Shown here: positions 1-7,160 of the stretch, one piece after another
Layout of the letters: each line of letters opens with the position of its first letter
Numbering within the stretch: position 1 is the first letter of the stretch
From: Lachnospiraceae bacterium
Lineage (GTDB): Bacteria > Bacillota > Clostridia > Lachnospirales > Lachnospiraceae
NCBI GenBank assembly: GCA_017959525.1
Contig: JAGDAL010000132.1
Location: forward strand, 1-12,193
Reading direction: 5' to 3'
DNA: 12,193 nucleotides
Notes under the pieces: generated by a model
What the model saw: only the letters and a program-made list of their open reading frames with translations
Database searches by the model: none
What the model was told of the DNA's origin: nothing
Translations under genes and position numbers: made by a program

Positions 1-810
1 CGATACATGCTCTGCCCGCAGCACCACTTCCTTCGAAATCGGCTCGCCGTAAGCCGTACGGTAGAAGTTACCGCTCATCTCACGACCAACCATGAGTTTT
101 CTCAAATCGTCCACGGTGGTTCCTTCCGACGGAACCGTATCAATGAGGACGCCGTCTCGAAGAACACTGATTGAATCCGACTGTTCCAACATCTCTTCCA
201 AGTCATGGGAAATGAAGATGACACAGTTGCCCATGTCTCGCATTTTCTTCATGACCTTAAACAACTCCACACGTCCTTCGTGGCCCAACGCGGTGGTGGT
301 CTCATCCACTACCAGCACCTTCGGGTTAAAATGGGTGGACTTCACAATCTCAATCAGCTTACGCTCTTCAAAATTATAGGTATCAATCACCGCGGTAGCA
401 TCGATGTTGGTAAATCCATAGGAATCCAACAACTCCTGCGCCTTGCGGTTCATTGCGTTCGTATGCTTAATTCCGTTGGAAATGAAATCGTCCTCTTTTC
501 CAAGGAAAATATTCTCTGCTACGGTAAGGCCCGATAAGGTTCCCACTTCCTGTACGATAATGGCAACACCTTTCCGGTTGGCATCCACCTGGTTCAATGG
601 ATGAATCTCCTGTCCTTCCAAGAAGAACTGTCCGTGCTCCTTGGTATAGATACCGGTTAACATCGACGTGAAGGTAGACTTGCCGGAACCGTTCTCCCCG
701 ATCAATGCATGAATCTCACCCTTGTAGAAATCCAGGGTTACATGATTGACCGCATGGGTAATACCGAACTGTTTATCAATATCCTCTGCGTGTAATAATA
801 ACTCTGCCAT
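1..810 (-). CDS. Sugar-type (CUT2) ABC transporter ATP-binding protein, C-terminal part missing
   Basis: Cytoplasmic ATPase that would power the permease encoded just upstream. The frame is open for 270 codons from an ATG at 808-810 to the window edge. AAGGAG overlaps the permease stop codon and lies 6 nt before the ATG, and the gap to the permease is 10 nt. Visible in the first nucleotide-binding domain: Walker A GENGSGKST (residues 38-46), Q-loop region IIVQEVG (84-90), Walker B VLVVDE (165-170) and H-loop SHD (201-203). A second domain appears to begin at about residue 263 (VVLRAEHVS), as in the tandem RbsA/MglA family of about 500 residues, so roughly half is visible. Oddly, the ABC signature, normally LSGGQ-like, reads YNFEER (145-150), and the usual DEPT after Walker B reads DETT. 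The Walker residues are intact, so this looks like a divergent subfamily and not a pseudogene. Substrate unknown. Confidence 0.93.
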   Translation of the reverse strand, partial: MAELLLHAEDIDKQFGITHAVNHVTLDFYKGEIHALIGENGSGKSTFTSMLTGIYTKEHGQFFLEGQEIHPLNQVDANRKGVAIIVQEVGTLSGLTVAENIFLGKEDDFISNGIKHTNAMNRKAQELLDSYGFTNIDATAVIDTYNFEERKLIEIVKSTHFNPKVLVVDETTTALGHEGRVELFKVMKKMRDMGNCVIFISHDLEEMLEQSDSISVLRDGVLIDTVPSEGTTVDDLRKLMVGREMSGNFYRTAYGEPISKEVVLRAEHVS

Positions 811-820
811 ACCCTTCTCC

Positions 821-1765
821 TTACTTTACAACTGCGCCCTTAATCGGCTTGGTGGTTAATGTAACAATGGTCAAAAGGGCCAATCCGGTAATGATGTTTT
901 GTACCGTTGTCGGAGCTCCAAGAGCTACGAATCCGTTGAACATGAAGGAAATAATAATCTCGCCTACGACGATTGCAATCACCGGATGTCCGTATTTCTT
1001 GAATGCCAGTCCGAAGAAGGTTCCCATCAATGGGGTAAAGTTCCTGGACATGGACGCTAAGTTGGATGCAGATGTCATAGATGTTCCGTAACTAATGGTA
1101 AGGATACTCTGGATTCCTGCGAAGAATCCGCAGAGTACGAATGCCAGAATCTTGTACTTTCGGACATTAACACCCATATTCTGGGCCACCACTTCGTTGG
1201 TTCCAATGGCGTATGCATAGGTTCCCATCTTCGTATACTTTAAGATAAATCCACAGATAAAATAGGCCGAAAAAGCAATGACGATATTCCACGGATAATC
1301 ACCGAACGCTCTGTAGTCGGTTGCCAACACGGACTCTTTTCCGTTGGCTACAAAGATACCGACTGCCTCATATACCAGCGATAATCCAACCGTTACAATC
1401 AGTGATGAAATCTGTAACTTCATGTAGACGATACCGTTGATGAATCCCATCAAAAGGCCGCTTAAAATCGGTGCGATAATTAATCCTGCGTAGCCAAAAT
1501 ACTTGCTGGCAGTTACTGCAATTACGGAAGATAATACGATATTGGCACCCACGCTCATATCAAATGGTCCCATAACACAGATAAAATACAGGCCGCAGCC
1601 TCCGATTGCATAAATGAAAGCAGTCTTAATATAAGTTAATACTTTGCTATAAGAGCCAAATGTTTCCGGCGCCAAAATCTTAAATACTGCCCAAAACAGG
1701 ATGGTCATCAGTGCCAGAATCAGAATTCCGAACCACTGGCTCTCCCGTAATTTTTTCACATTCAT
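821..1765 (-). CDS. Sugar-type ABC transporter permease (BPD_transp_2 / RbsC-like)
   Basis: Integral membrane channel subunit of 314 residues, a usual size for the RbsC/MglC family. About 8-10 hydrophobic segments are visible, for example near residues 12-32, 47-65, 91-115, 119-140, 160-178, 203-225, 261-282 and 288-306. The cytoplasmic coupling loop is recognisable at 187-206 (IGTNEVVAQNMGVNVRKYKI), where the family has a GxN..A...G(I/V)N pattern. PFDMSVGANIVL (67-78) matches the conserved N-terminal family block. I chose the ATG at 1763-1765 because GAGGAG at 1775-1780 lies 9 nt upstream. The longer frame back to 1855 adds 30 polar residues that run through a hairpin and has no ribosome-binding site. 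It lies between the binding-protein gene and the ATPase gene. Only one permease is visible, and it could homodimerise or pair with a partner encoded beyond the window. Confidence 0.93.
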   Translation of the reverse strand: MNVKKLRESQWFGILILALMTILFWAVFKILAPETFGSYSKVLTYIKTAFIYAIGGCGLYFICVMGPFDMSVGANIVLSSVIAVTASKYFGYAGLIIAPILSGLLMGFINGIVYMKLQISSLIVTVGLSLVYEAVGIFVANGKESVLATDYRAFGDYPWNIVIAFSAYFICGFILKYTKMGTYAYAIGTNEVVAQNMGVNVRKYKILAFVLCGFFAGIQSILTISYGTSMTSASNLASMSRNFTPLMGTFFGLAFKKYGHPVIAIVVGEIIISFMFNGFVALGAPTTVQNIITGLALLTIVTLTTKPIKGAVVK

Positions 1766-1800
1766 TGTCCCGTTCTCCTCGTGTCGATTGGTTTTTGGTA

Positions 1801-1847
1801 TAAAAACAGTGCCCATGCACCACGGATGGCTGGACGCAGGGCACTGT
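1801..1847 (-). terminator. Terminator-like hairpin between binding-protein and permease genes
   Basis: A perfect 9-bp stem (ACAGTGCCC at 1839-1847 on the minus strand pairing with GGGCACTGT at 1806-1814) encloses a 24-nt loop that can form a few more pairs. A short T-run follows. It begins 18 nt after the binding-protein stop codon and ends upstream of the permease ribosome-binding site. The permease and ATPase genes have no other obvious promoter, so partial termination or 3'-end protection of the binding-protein mRNA is more likely than a full stop. This would make the binding protein in excess, as is common in sugar ABC operons (inference). Confidence 0.6.
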
Positions 1848-1864
1848 CTGTTCATTTCTTAAGA

Positions 1865-3040
1865 TTAGTTATGACGAGCAATTACGTCATCGATGGAGAG
1901 TGATGATGCAGCCTTGTTCAATTCATCAAAGCTGTATCCAGCCATCTCTACAAGCTCTTCGTCGGTATATGGATCTGCATCAACGAAGTACTTCTCATAG
2001 TTGGTGTAATCATCCGGAGATGATACATACAGGTATGGGAACTGGATCTCATATCCGAAGGTTCCTTCTTCTTTTACGTAGTTACCCTGAACTGCGTTGT
2101 ATACCAGCATGAATGCGAACAAAGGATCACAGAAGTGTCCACCGGATTCTGCAAACATACCGCCGTTCTGCAACTGATCTGCCAAGTCATCTAAGAAGTC
2201 AGTAGATACAACGTCAACCTTACCGGTCAAACCTGCGTTAGCGAAAGCACCGATGGAACCAACCAATGGATCTCCACCACCACCTGCAACAATCAAAGCA
2301 TCCATGTTAGGAATACTGTTGTACAAAGACATTGCAGCTGCAGCACCTTCTTCGGAAGAAGTGTTTGCGTAAACCGGCTCACTCATAGTTGCCTGATCAT
2401 CCGGATTTGCCTTGTTCCACTCTTCTACTGCCTGCTGATAACCTTTCCATCTCAACTGGAATGTTGCATCTCCAACAGTCCAAGCTTCCAAACCGATGTT
2501 GCGGTCACCCTTCTCTAAAAGTAAGTTTACTAAGGTATAGCCGTTGGTTACCCCATCCTCATGTACTGCACCTACGTAGTACTTGGAATTGCAAGCGGTC
2601 TGATATACCTCAGGGCTGTTCTCCTCAGAAATGATACGGAAGAACTGTGCAAGATATACTCCATACTCTTCACAAGTATTGATTGCTGATGTCATTTCAG
2701 AATCTGCAGAGTTACAAATGATAATTCCCTGGCAACCTGCTGCACACAGGGTCTCAACGGATGCGGTAACCTGCTCGGATACGTGTCCCTGATCTACCCA
2801 CTGTGTTTTTACCCCCAACGCGGAAGCGGCCTTCTCAACAATCTTGTAGCACTGGCTACCTAATACGTCAGTCGAGCTCCAAATGGAAACTCCGATGGTG
2901 ATGTCACTGCCGCCTGCCGGTGCACTGGCTGCTCCGGTATCTCCACCGGTCGATCCTGCTGCGCCACCACAGCCTACCATACCAACGGTCATCATTGCTG
3001 CGGTTGCTAAGGCTGCTACTCGTTTCATGATTCTTTTCAT
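1865..3040 (-). CDS. Sugar-type ABC transporter substrate-binding lipoprotein (periplasmic-binding-protein type 1 fold)
   Basis: Extracellular, lipid-anchored ligand receptor that delivers substrate to the adjacent permease; 391 residues. A lysine/arginine-rich start and hydrophobic stretch lead to the lipobox MVGC with Cys24, followed by a Gly/Ser/Ala-rich linker to about residue 45. The mature domain opens with ITIGVSIW (47-54), the first strand of the Peripla_BP_4 / RbsB-like fold. Further family marks are QGIIICNS (104-111), RWKGYQQAVEEWN (197-209) and the VVSTDFLDD block (277-285), where D281 sits at the usual ligand-contacting aspartate. The ATG at 3038-3040 has an AAGGGGG site upstream. 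The gene lies downstream of a sensor kinase/regulator operon from which a terminator separates it, so it probably has its own promoter. The ligand cannot be assigned; a sugar is the default for the family, but other small polar molecules are possible. Confidence 0.92.
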   Translation of the reverse strand: MKRIMKRVAALATAAMMTVGMVGCGGAAGSTGGDTGAASAPAGGSDITIGVSIWSSTDVLGSQCYKIVEKAASALGVKTQWVDQGHVSEQVTASVETLCAAGCQGIIICNSADSEMTSAINTCEEYGVYLAQFFRIISEENSPEVYQTACNSKYYVGAVHEDGVTNGYTLVNLLLEKGDRNIGLEAWTVGDATFQLRWKGYQQAVEEWNKANPDDQATMSEPVYANTSSEEGAAAAMSLYNSIPNMDALIVAGGGGDPLVGSIGAFANAGLTGKVDVVSTDFLDDLADQLQNGGMFAESGGHFCDPLFAFMLVYNAVQGNYVKEEGTFGYEIQFPYLYVSSPDDYTNYEKYFVDADPYTDEELVEMAGYSFDELNKAASSLSIDDVIARHN

Positions 3041-3066
3041 GTATGAACCCCCTTTATTACTGTTCT

Positions 3067-3095
3067 GTGATATTCTTTAAGCCATCCCTTAACAA
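3067..3095 (-). promoter_or_regulatory. Possible promoter of the ABC transporter operon
   Basis: On the minus strand TTGTTA (3090-3095) and TATCAC (3067-3072) are separated by 17 nt. Each matches 4 of 6 bases of the sigma-70/sigma-A hexamers. A weak core promoter would suit dependence on an activator such as the AraC-type regulator encoded upstream. It lies in the only gap (3041-3153) between the lipoprotein terminator and the binding-protein gene. Sequence inspection only. Confidence 0.35.
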
Positions 3096-3096
3096 T

Positions 3097-3150
3097 ATCT
3101 GTCCTGTCACACATTATCAGTCATATCCCGCTTTACCTGTTAGGACAGAT
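3097..3150. promoter_or_regulatory. Inverted repeat upstream of the transporter promoter (candidate operator)
   Basis: Perfect 9-bp arms, ATCTGTCCT at 3097-3105 and AGGACAGAT at 3142-3150, are separated by 36 nt, about 45 bp centre to centre. The proximal arm abuts the proposed -35 hexamer, the place where AraC-type activators usually bind. The regulator at 3623-5227 is the natural candidate to bind here. AraC-family sites are more often direct repeats, so this is a hypothesis. Confidence 0.4.
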
Positions 3151-3153
3151 TTG

Positions 3154-3191
3154 AAAAAACGCGTAGCACTTTTTTGGAATCATGCTACGCG
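3154..3191 (-). terminator. Rho-independent terminator after the lipoprotein gene
   Basis: On the minus strand a 9-bp perfect stem, CGCGTAGCA (3183-3191) with TGCTACGCG (3160-3168), encloses a 14-nt loop and is followed by six T residues (3154-3159). It begins 7 nt after the stop codon of the small lipoprotein gene. It ends the kinase-regulator-lipoprotein transcript and separates it from the ABC operon. Confidence 0.9.
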
Positions 3192-3197
3192 CCTTAC

Positions 3198-3626
3198 TTA
3201 TTTTAATCCGGTCACTTCAAAGGACTTGCTTAAGTTTTCCCCGAATACCACCTGTGCCTCTTCAGCTGTCTTCTCATCGTAAGTCGCGGTCACGGTTACG
3301 GTATCACCGTTGGATAAATCACTGCTTTGATCAATGGAAAAAGAGATGCCTGCTACCACATTGATATACTGGGACAGCTCTTCCAAATCCTCGACGCTAT
3401 CCATCTCTTCCAATGCATCCTTGCCACCGACCAACTCCAATTCCAATCCGTCATAATCGATGTTTACGGTTGCCTTACCGGAGCCGTTTTCTCCTTCGAA
3501 TTCCACATCGATATAATTCGTAATATCTACAATGCCGTCGGGCGCCTCTTTGCCGCATCCCATCAACATCAGACTCATCACTCCAATGAGCACCCCTACT
3601 GTCATGTTCCGTTTTAACTTCTTCAT
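3198..3626 (-). CDS. Small lipoprotein of unknown function in the two-component operon
   Basis: A 142-residue predicted lipoprotein. The basic N-terminus and hydrophobic core (residues 9-22) end in the lipobox LMGC with Cys24. The mature part is about 118 residues, acidic and beta-rich by appearance, starting VDITNYIDVEFEGENGSG (33-50) and closing with a hydroxyl-rich strand NGDTVTVTATYD (106-117). This pattern of a Y-[IV]-x-V-x-F-x-G-x-N-G opening and an NGDxVxV close is one I associate with uncharacterised surface domains of Clostridia, but I cannot name a family with certainty. Its ATG overlaps the stop codon of the response regulator (ATGA), so translation is probably coupled, and a terminator follows at once. 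That placement suggests a role next to the sensor kinase at the cell surface, for example as an accessory ligand-sensing or envelope protein. No function is assigned. Confidence 0.8.
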   Translation of the reverse strand: MKKLKRNMTVGVLIGVMSLMLMGCGKEAPDGIVDITNYIDVEFEGENGSGKATVNIDYDGLELELVGGKDALEEMDSVEDLEELSQYINVVAGISFSIDQSSDLSNGDTVTVTATYDEKTAEEAQVVFGENLSKSFEVTGLK

Positions 3627-5227
3627 CGTTCTTCTCCTGTCTTTAAAAATTGCTGTCGATATTCACTGGGTCGCACGCCCTGATATTTTTTGAATACGCG
3701 ACTGAAATAATTGTAGTCGTCGTAGCCCACCTCGAAGGAGGTCTCCTCTAAGCTTTTCTGCTTCTTGGCAATCAACTCCTTCGCCTTTTCTACACGAAGC
3801 CTTGCGATAAACGCCATCATGGTCTCCCCGTACTTCTTGGAAAACGTCCGGGAAATATAGCTGGCATCCACATGATACTTCTCCGCGATTCCGGATAAGG
3901 TCAGATGCTCCTTGTAGTTCTTCTCGATGTCTTCGTGAATCCGCTCCGCTAGATCCTGTATGGAGCCGGTGTAGACTTCGTTCTTATCCACGCAGGCAAA
4001 AGAGGATAGCAGCTGGATGTTTTTGAATAAGCTGTCCTTATTCAACTGCATGCGGGCATAGCGCAGGGCATCGTTGATTTCTTCTACCTCTTCCCGCATC
4101 TTATTGCCGTTTTTCGCATCAAATAAAATCTCTGACAGTTGCACCACATACTGAGAGATATCCAACAGAGACCAGCTTCCGTCATCACAATGTTGTAAAT
4201 CCGACGTTTCAAAGATTTGTTTTTTCAGCTCCGCCTTGCGACCTCTTTCAATCGCCTCTGTCATGATCCGCTCCACGGAGCGGGAAATCTTGCTGGCACT
4301 GACAACATTCTTGGTATGATTGGCCCAGAGAATCACATGGTTCCTGGAAAACGGACGAAGCATCAAAGCCGCTATCATCTCCCGATACACCACGCCAAAG
4401 GATTGTTCCTTGCCATCATTCTCCCGAAGCACAATGGTCAGCGGTCCTGTTACATCGATTGGGAATTCCATCAGGATTTCATTGGCCACACGGTTTAAAA
4501 ATGCAGCTTCCGTATCCATACAGATTAAGAATTCATTGACCTTGGCGTTGTAACAGAATACATCCGCTTCCAACTCCGGACGAATCCGGTGCATGACCTT
4601 TAGAATGCGTCGCTTGATGTCATAAGACATCTGATGCATCTTGGCATGATACGCCCGACTCAACAAATCCATGTCATGGAATTTAAGGAACAAAACCGGC
4701 GGTTCTCCCACCTCCACCGGCATCTTGCCACCATAGAGTTCTGCAGAGAGCATGGCGGACATCTGTCCATCCTGTAACACGGACGATGCCTTCCGCTCCT
4801 TCTCCTTATATTTTTCCCATTCCTCTTCCTTGGCGTTATTGCTCTCCAATTGAGTAATGGCTTTGGCCAGCACATTTTTTAATTGTTCCTGTCCCACCGG
4901 CTTTAGCAAATAGTCCATGCCTCCGGCCACAAAGGAACCTTTTACTTTTTCAAAATCGTCATATCCGCTGACCGCAATGGAAATTACATCCGGATACTTC
5001 ACCTGAAGTTCCCGAAACAACGTTATGCCATCCAAGAACGGCATATTGATATCCGATAACAGGATATTGGGCGACTCCTGTGGAATGCGCTCCAACACTT
5101 CCTGTCCGTCTTCTGCCGGCTCCAGGAAATCCAGCCCCATGGATTCCCAGTCAATGAGATTCCGAAGATTCTCCCGGCTCCAATATTCATCATCCGCAAC
5201 TAACACCCGATACTTGGTCGTCGCCAT
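3623..5227 (-). CDS. AraC-type response regulator (YesN-like)
   Basis: Cytoplasmic transcription regulator of 534 residues, the output half of the two-component pair. The N-terminal receiver domain (about 5-120) has the acidic pair D12-D13, the phospho-acceptor D59 in LLSDINMP, the switch residue S87 and K109 in LLKP, so all key residues are present. A long middle region (about 120-430) includes a Glu/Lys-rich stretch, probably a coiled coil. The C-terminal AraC/XylS double helix-turn-helix spans about 434-530, with the second-helix signature VGYDDYNYFSRVFKKYQG and the terminal RPSEYR. The ATG at 5225-5227 has AAGGAG upstream, inside the end of the kinase gene; the genes overlap by 38 nt, which suggests translational coupling. 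The likely target is the ABC transporter operon immediately downstream (inference from neighbourhood). AraC-type regulators usually act as activators. Confidence 0.93.
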   Translation of the reverse strand: MATTKYRVLVADDEYWSRENLRNLIDWESMGLDFLEPAEDGQEVLERIPQESPNILLSDINMPFLDGITLFRELQVKYPDVISIAVSGYDDFEKVKGSFVAGGMDYLLKPVGQEQLKNVLAKAITQLESNNAKEEEWEKYKEKERKASSVLQDGQMSAMLSAELYGGKMPVEVGEPPVLFLKFHDMDLLSRAYHAKMHQMSYDIKRRILKVMHRIRPELEADVFCYNAKVNEFLICMDTEAAFLNRVANEILMEFPIDVTGPLTIVLRENDGKEQSFGVVYREMIAALMLRPFSRNHVILWANHTKNVVSASKISRSVERIMTEAIERGRKAELKKQIFETSDLQHCDDGSWSLLDISQYVVQLSEILFDAKNGNKMREEVEEINDALRYARMQLNKDSLFKNIQLLSSFACVDKNEVYTGSIQDLAERIHEDIEKNYKEHLTLSGIAEKYHVDASYISRTFSKKYGETMMAFIARLRVEKAKELIAKKQKSLEETSFEVGYDDYNYFSRVFKKYQGVRPSEYRQQFLKTGEER

Positions 5228-7034
5228 AAAAATCCGCTCCTTCCCCCATAATCGGAATTCGAATCGTCACGCAGGTTCCTTCGTTCTCTGCGCTCTGATA
5301 AAACAATCCATAAGATTCCCCGAAGGCCATCTTGATTCTGGCATTCACATTCAAGATGCCGATGGAATCCCCCTTTTCAATACGATTGATTTGATTGGCT
5401 TCCAGCGCGGCATTGATTTCTTCCGTATCCATGCCCACACCGTTATCCTTAATTTCAATCCATAACTCCCCGTCTTTATGCCGGGCCACAATCTCTAGCT
5501 TTTTCTCCCGTCCCCGCACAAAACGCAGTCCGTGATTCAGCGCATTCTCTACAATGGGCTGAATGGAAATACGCGGGATCAAATCTTTTAACACATCGCC
5601 CGGTACATCAAAACTGTAACTGTCGATGAATCCATGTCGCACATCCATAACGTACAAATAATTCTGTACGTGCTGCAGTTCCTCCTGCACCGTGGCCAAG
5701 GTATCCGAAATGTTGATGCTGTACCGGAAGATTCCGGAGAGCGCCTGGCAAAGTTCGCTGACCATGGGGCAGTTCTGAGATACCGCAATACCGCTCATGG
5801 TATTTAGCGTATTATATAAAAAATGCGGATTGATCTGTGCCTGCAGGGCCTGATACTCCGTACGCTCCATCAACAGCTGATTCTCATACTGATGGAAAAT
5901 CATATCCTGGATCTGGTCCAACATGTTATTAAACTCTGTGCCAAGCACCACCAACTCTTCACTCCAACCGGAGGTATCAATTCGCAGTTCCATCTCACCT
6001 TCCGCGATACGAACGACACGTCCTTTTAACTCCTCAATCGGCTTTGCAATCAAGGTAGACAGATAGATACCAATCACCGATGCGATAAAGGTCATGATTA
6101 TGGCAACGCCCACCAGAATCTGAATCAACACCCGAAGGGTACTGTAGAGGTACGCTTTGGAGGTGAGCATATAAGTATGCAGATTGTATTTATCGAAGCT
6201 ACTCTCGGTGAGATAGAATCCACCGTACTCACTTTTTAACTTCTCTGCGTCCTCCTGTTGCAACTCCTCCGATAACTCTGCAAACAAGGCTAAGCCCTTT
6301 TCCTCATTACCGGCGCTGCAAATCGGGATGTCTCCTACGCCTTGCAGCCACACCACTTCATCCTTAGTGGTGATATATTTTTGCATGACGTTCTTGAAAA
6401 CAGAACTGTCAAACTCACAAACCAGATATCCGTATTGGGTACGAACTCCCGAGTATTCATGGAGCTTCATCACAATACGAATCACATCATCTTTTAACAC
6501 GCGGTTATAATATCCGGAAACAAACAGTTCGGACGTATCGGAATCCACGTAGGTTTTCAGGGCCTCTGCATTAATCTCATCCTCCCCTTCATAGAGGTCT
6601 GCGGCAAAGGCCGTTACGGAAGAGCGATAGACACTGACCACCTTATCCTTGGAGTCGTAAATATAGACTGCCTGCAATCCATCATCCAAATCAAAGCGGC
6701 TCTCGGCAAAATCCGATGCCTCCCAATAGAACTTCTTCAGATTGGAACCATCCCGTAGTCTGTTTCGCATGTTATTGGTAAGGGCGGTTTCGGTATAGAT
6801 GGTCTGCATTTTTACCACACGGGAATGGATTTCGCCGGCTAGCTCGTCCTGCATTTTCTCTAGGTACTCTGCACGACTGGACAGATTTTGTTGTTTCAAT
6901 TGGTGTTTTGACGCGAAATAAAACGTGATCGTCAAGAGAACCATGGCCGTAATCGTACATCCGGTTAACAGTAGGATGTAAGACCCCCGTACGGTCCATT
7001 GTTTTTTCGAAAAAATAGATCTCCCCCCGAACAT
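5190..7034 (-). CDS. Membrane sensor histidine kinase (LytS/YesM family)
   Basis: Sensor half of the two-component pair, 614 residues. The order is a short cytoplasmic tail, membrane segment 1 (about 18-40), an extracellular sensing region of about 255 residues (45-300, probably Cache-like), membrane segment 2 (about 302-325), a HAMP linker (about 326-378, KPIEEL), then the His_kinase domain with QINPHFLYNTLN, in which H404 is the phosphorylated histidine. The ATPase domain follows with its N-box PIVENALNHG (N497), G1 box DNGVGM (530-535) and G2 region SIGILNVNARI. All catalytic motifs are intact. The ATG at 7032-7034 has AAGGGG 6 nt upstream. The gene starts just after the lysC terminator, so it must use a promoter in 7035-7106, although I see no convincing hexamer pair there. 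Its stop lies inside the regulator gene. The signal is unknown; kinases of this family next to CUT2 transporters often respond to extracellular carbohydrates. Confidence 0.94.
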   Translation of the reverse strand: MFGGRSIFSKKQWTVRGSYILLLTGCTITAMVLLTITFYFASKHQLKQQNLSSRAEYLEKMQDELAGEIHSRVVKMQTIYTETALTNNMRNRLRDGSNLKKFYWEASDFAESRFDLDDGLQAVYIYDSKDKVVSVYRSSVTAFAADLYEGEDEINAEALKTYVDSDTSELFVSGYYNRVLKDDVIRIVMKLHEYSGVRTQYGYLVCEFDSSVFKNVMQKYITTKDEVVWLQGVGDIPICSAGNEEKGLALFAELSEELQQEDAEKLKSEYGGFYLTESSFDKYNLHTYMLTSKAYLYSTLRVLIQILVGVAIIMTFIASVIGIYLSTLIAKPIEELKGRVVRIAEGEMELRIDTSGWSEELVVLGTEFNNMLDQIQDMIFHQYENQLLMERTEYQALQAQINPHFLYNTLNTMSGIAVSQNCPMVSELCQALSGIFRYSINISDTLATVQEELQHVQNYLYVMDVRHGFIDSYSFDVPGDVLKDLIPRISIQPIVENALNHGLRFVRGREKKLEIVARHKDGELWIEIKDNGVGMDTEEINAALEANQINRIEKGDSIGILNVNARIKMAFGESYGLFYQSAENEGTCVTIRIPIMGEGADFYGDDQVSGVSCG

Positions 7035-7106
7035 CTCTTTCCCCTTATATCAAACCGGAGCGTCCGATGCCCCGACTTCCAATACACTACATTCTTACTT
7101 TATCCT

Positions 7107-7142
7107 AAAAAAAGCAGATACTCAACCGGTATCTGCTTTTTT
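7107..7142 (-). terminator. Rho-independent terminator after lysC (bidirectional form)
   Basis: An 8-bp GC-containing core (GCAGATAC at 7114-7121, GTATCTGC at 7129-7136) with a 7-nt loop is flanked by seven A on one side and six T on the other. On the minus strand the run of T follows the stem, giving a classic terminator 18 nt beyond the lysC stop. The symmetry means it could act in both directions, although no plus-strand gene needs it. The remaining gap, 7035-7106, should hold the kinase promoter but shows no clear hexamers. Confidence 0.92.
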
Positions 7143-7160
7143 ATAAAAATCCTATTTGAA

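Noticed and set aside
1766..1855. Permease reading frame extended upstream to an ATG at 1855 (344 residues)
   Set aside because: The extra 30 residues are polar, run through the intergenic hairpin and have no ribosome-binding site, while the ATG at 1765 has a strong GAGGAG site and gives the normal family N-terminus.
3097..3150. The inverted repeat as a transposon end or attachment site
   Set aside because: No transposase, integrase or target duplication is nearby, and the repeat sits in a short promoter gap where an operator is the simpler explanation.
5190..5227. Frameshift or gene fusion between kinase and regulator
   Set aside because: The 38-nt overlap is in different frames. The kinase ends with a normal stop after a complete ATPase domain, and the regulator has its own ribosome-binding site and a complete receiver domain.
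5025..5465. Plus-strand open frame of 146 residues
   Set aside because: Antisense to the overlapping kinase and regulator genes, whose motifs in this stretch are unmistakable.
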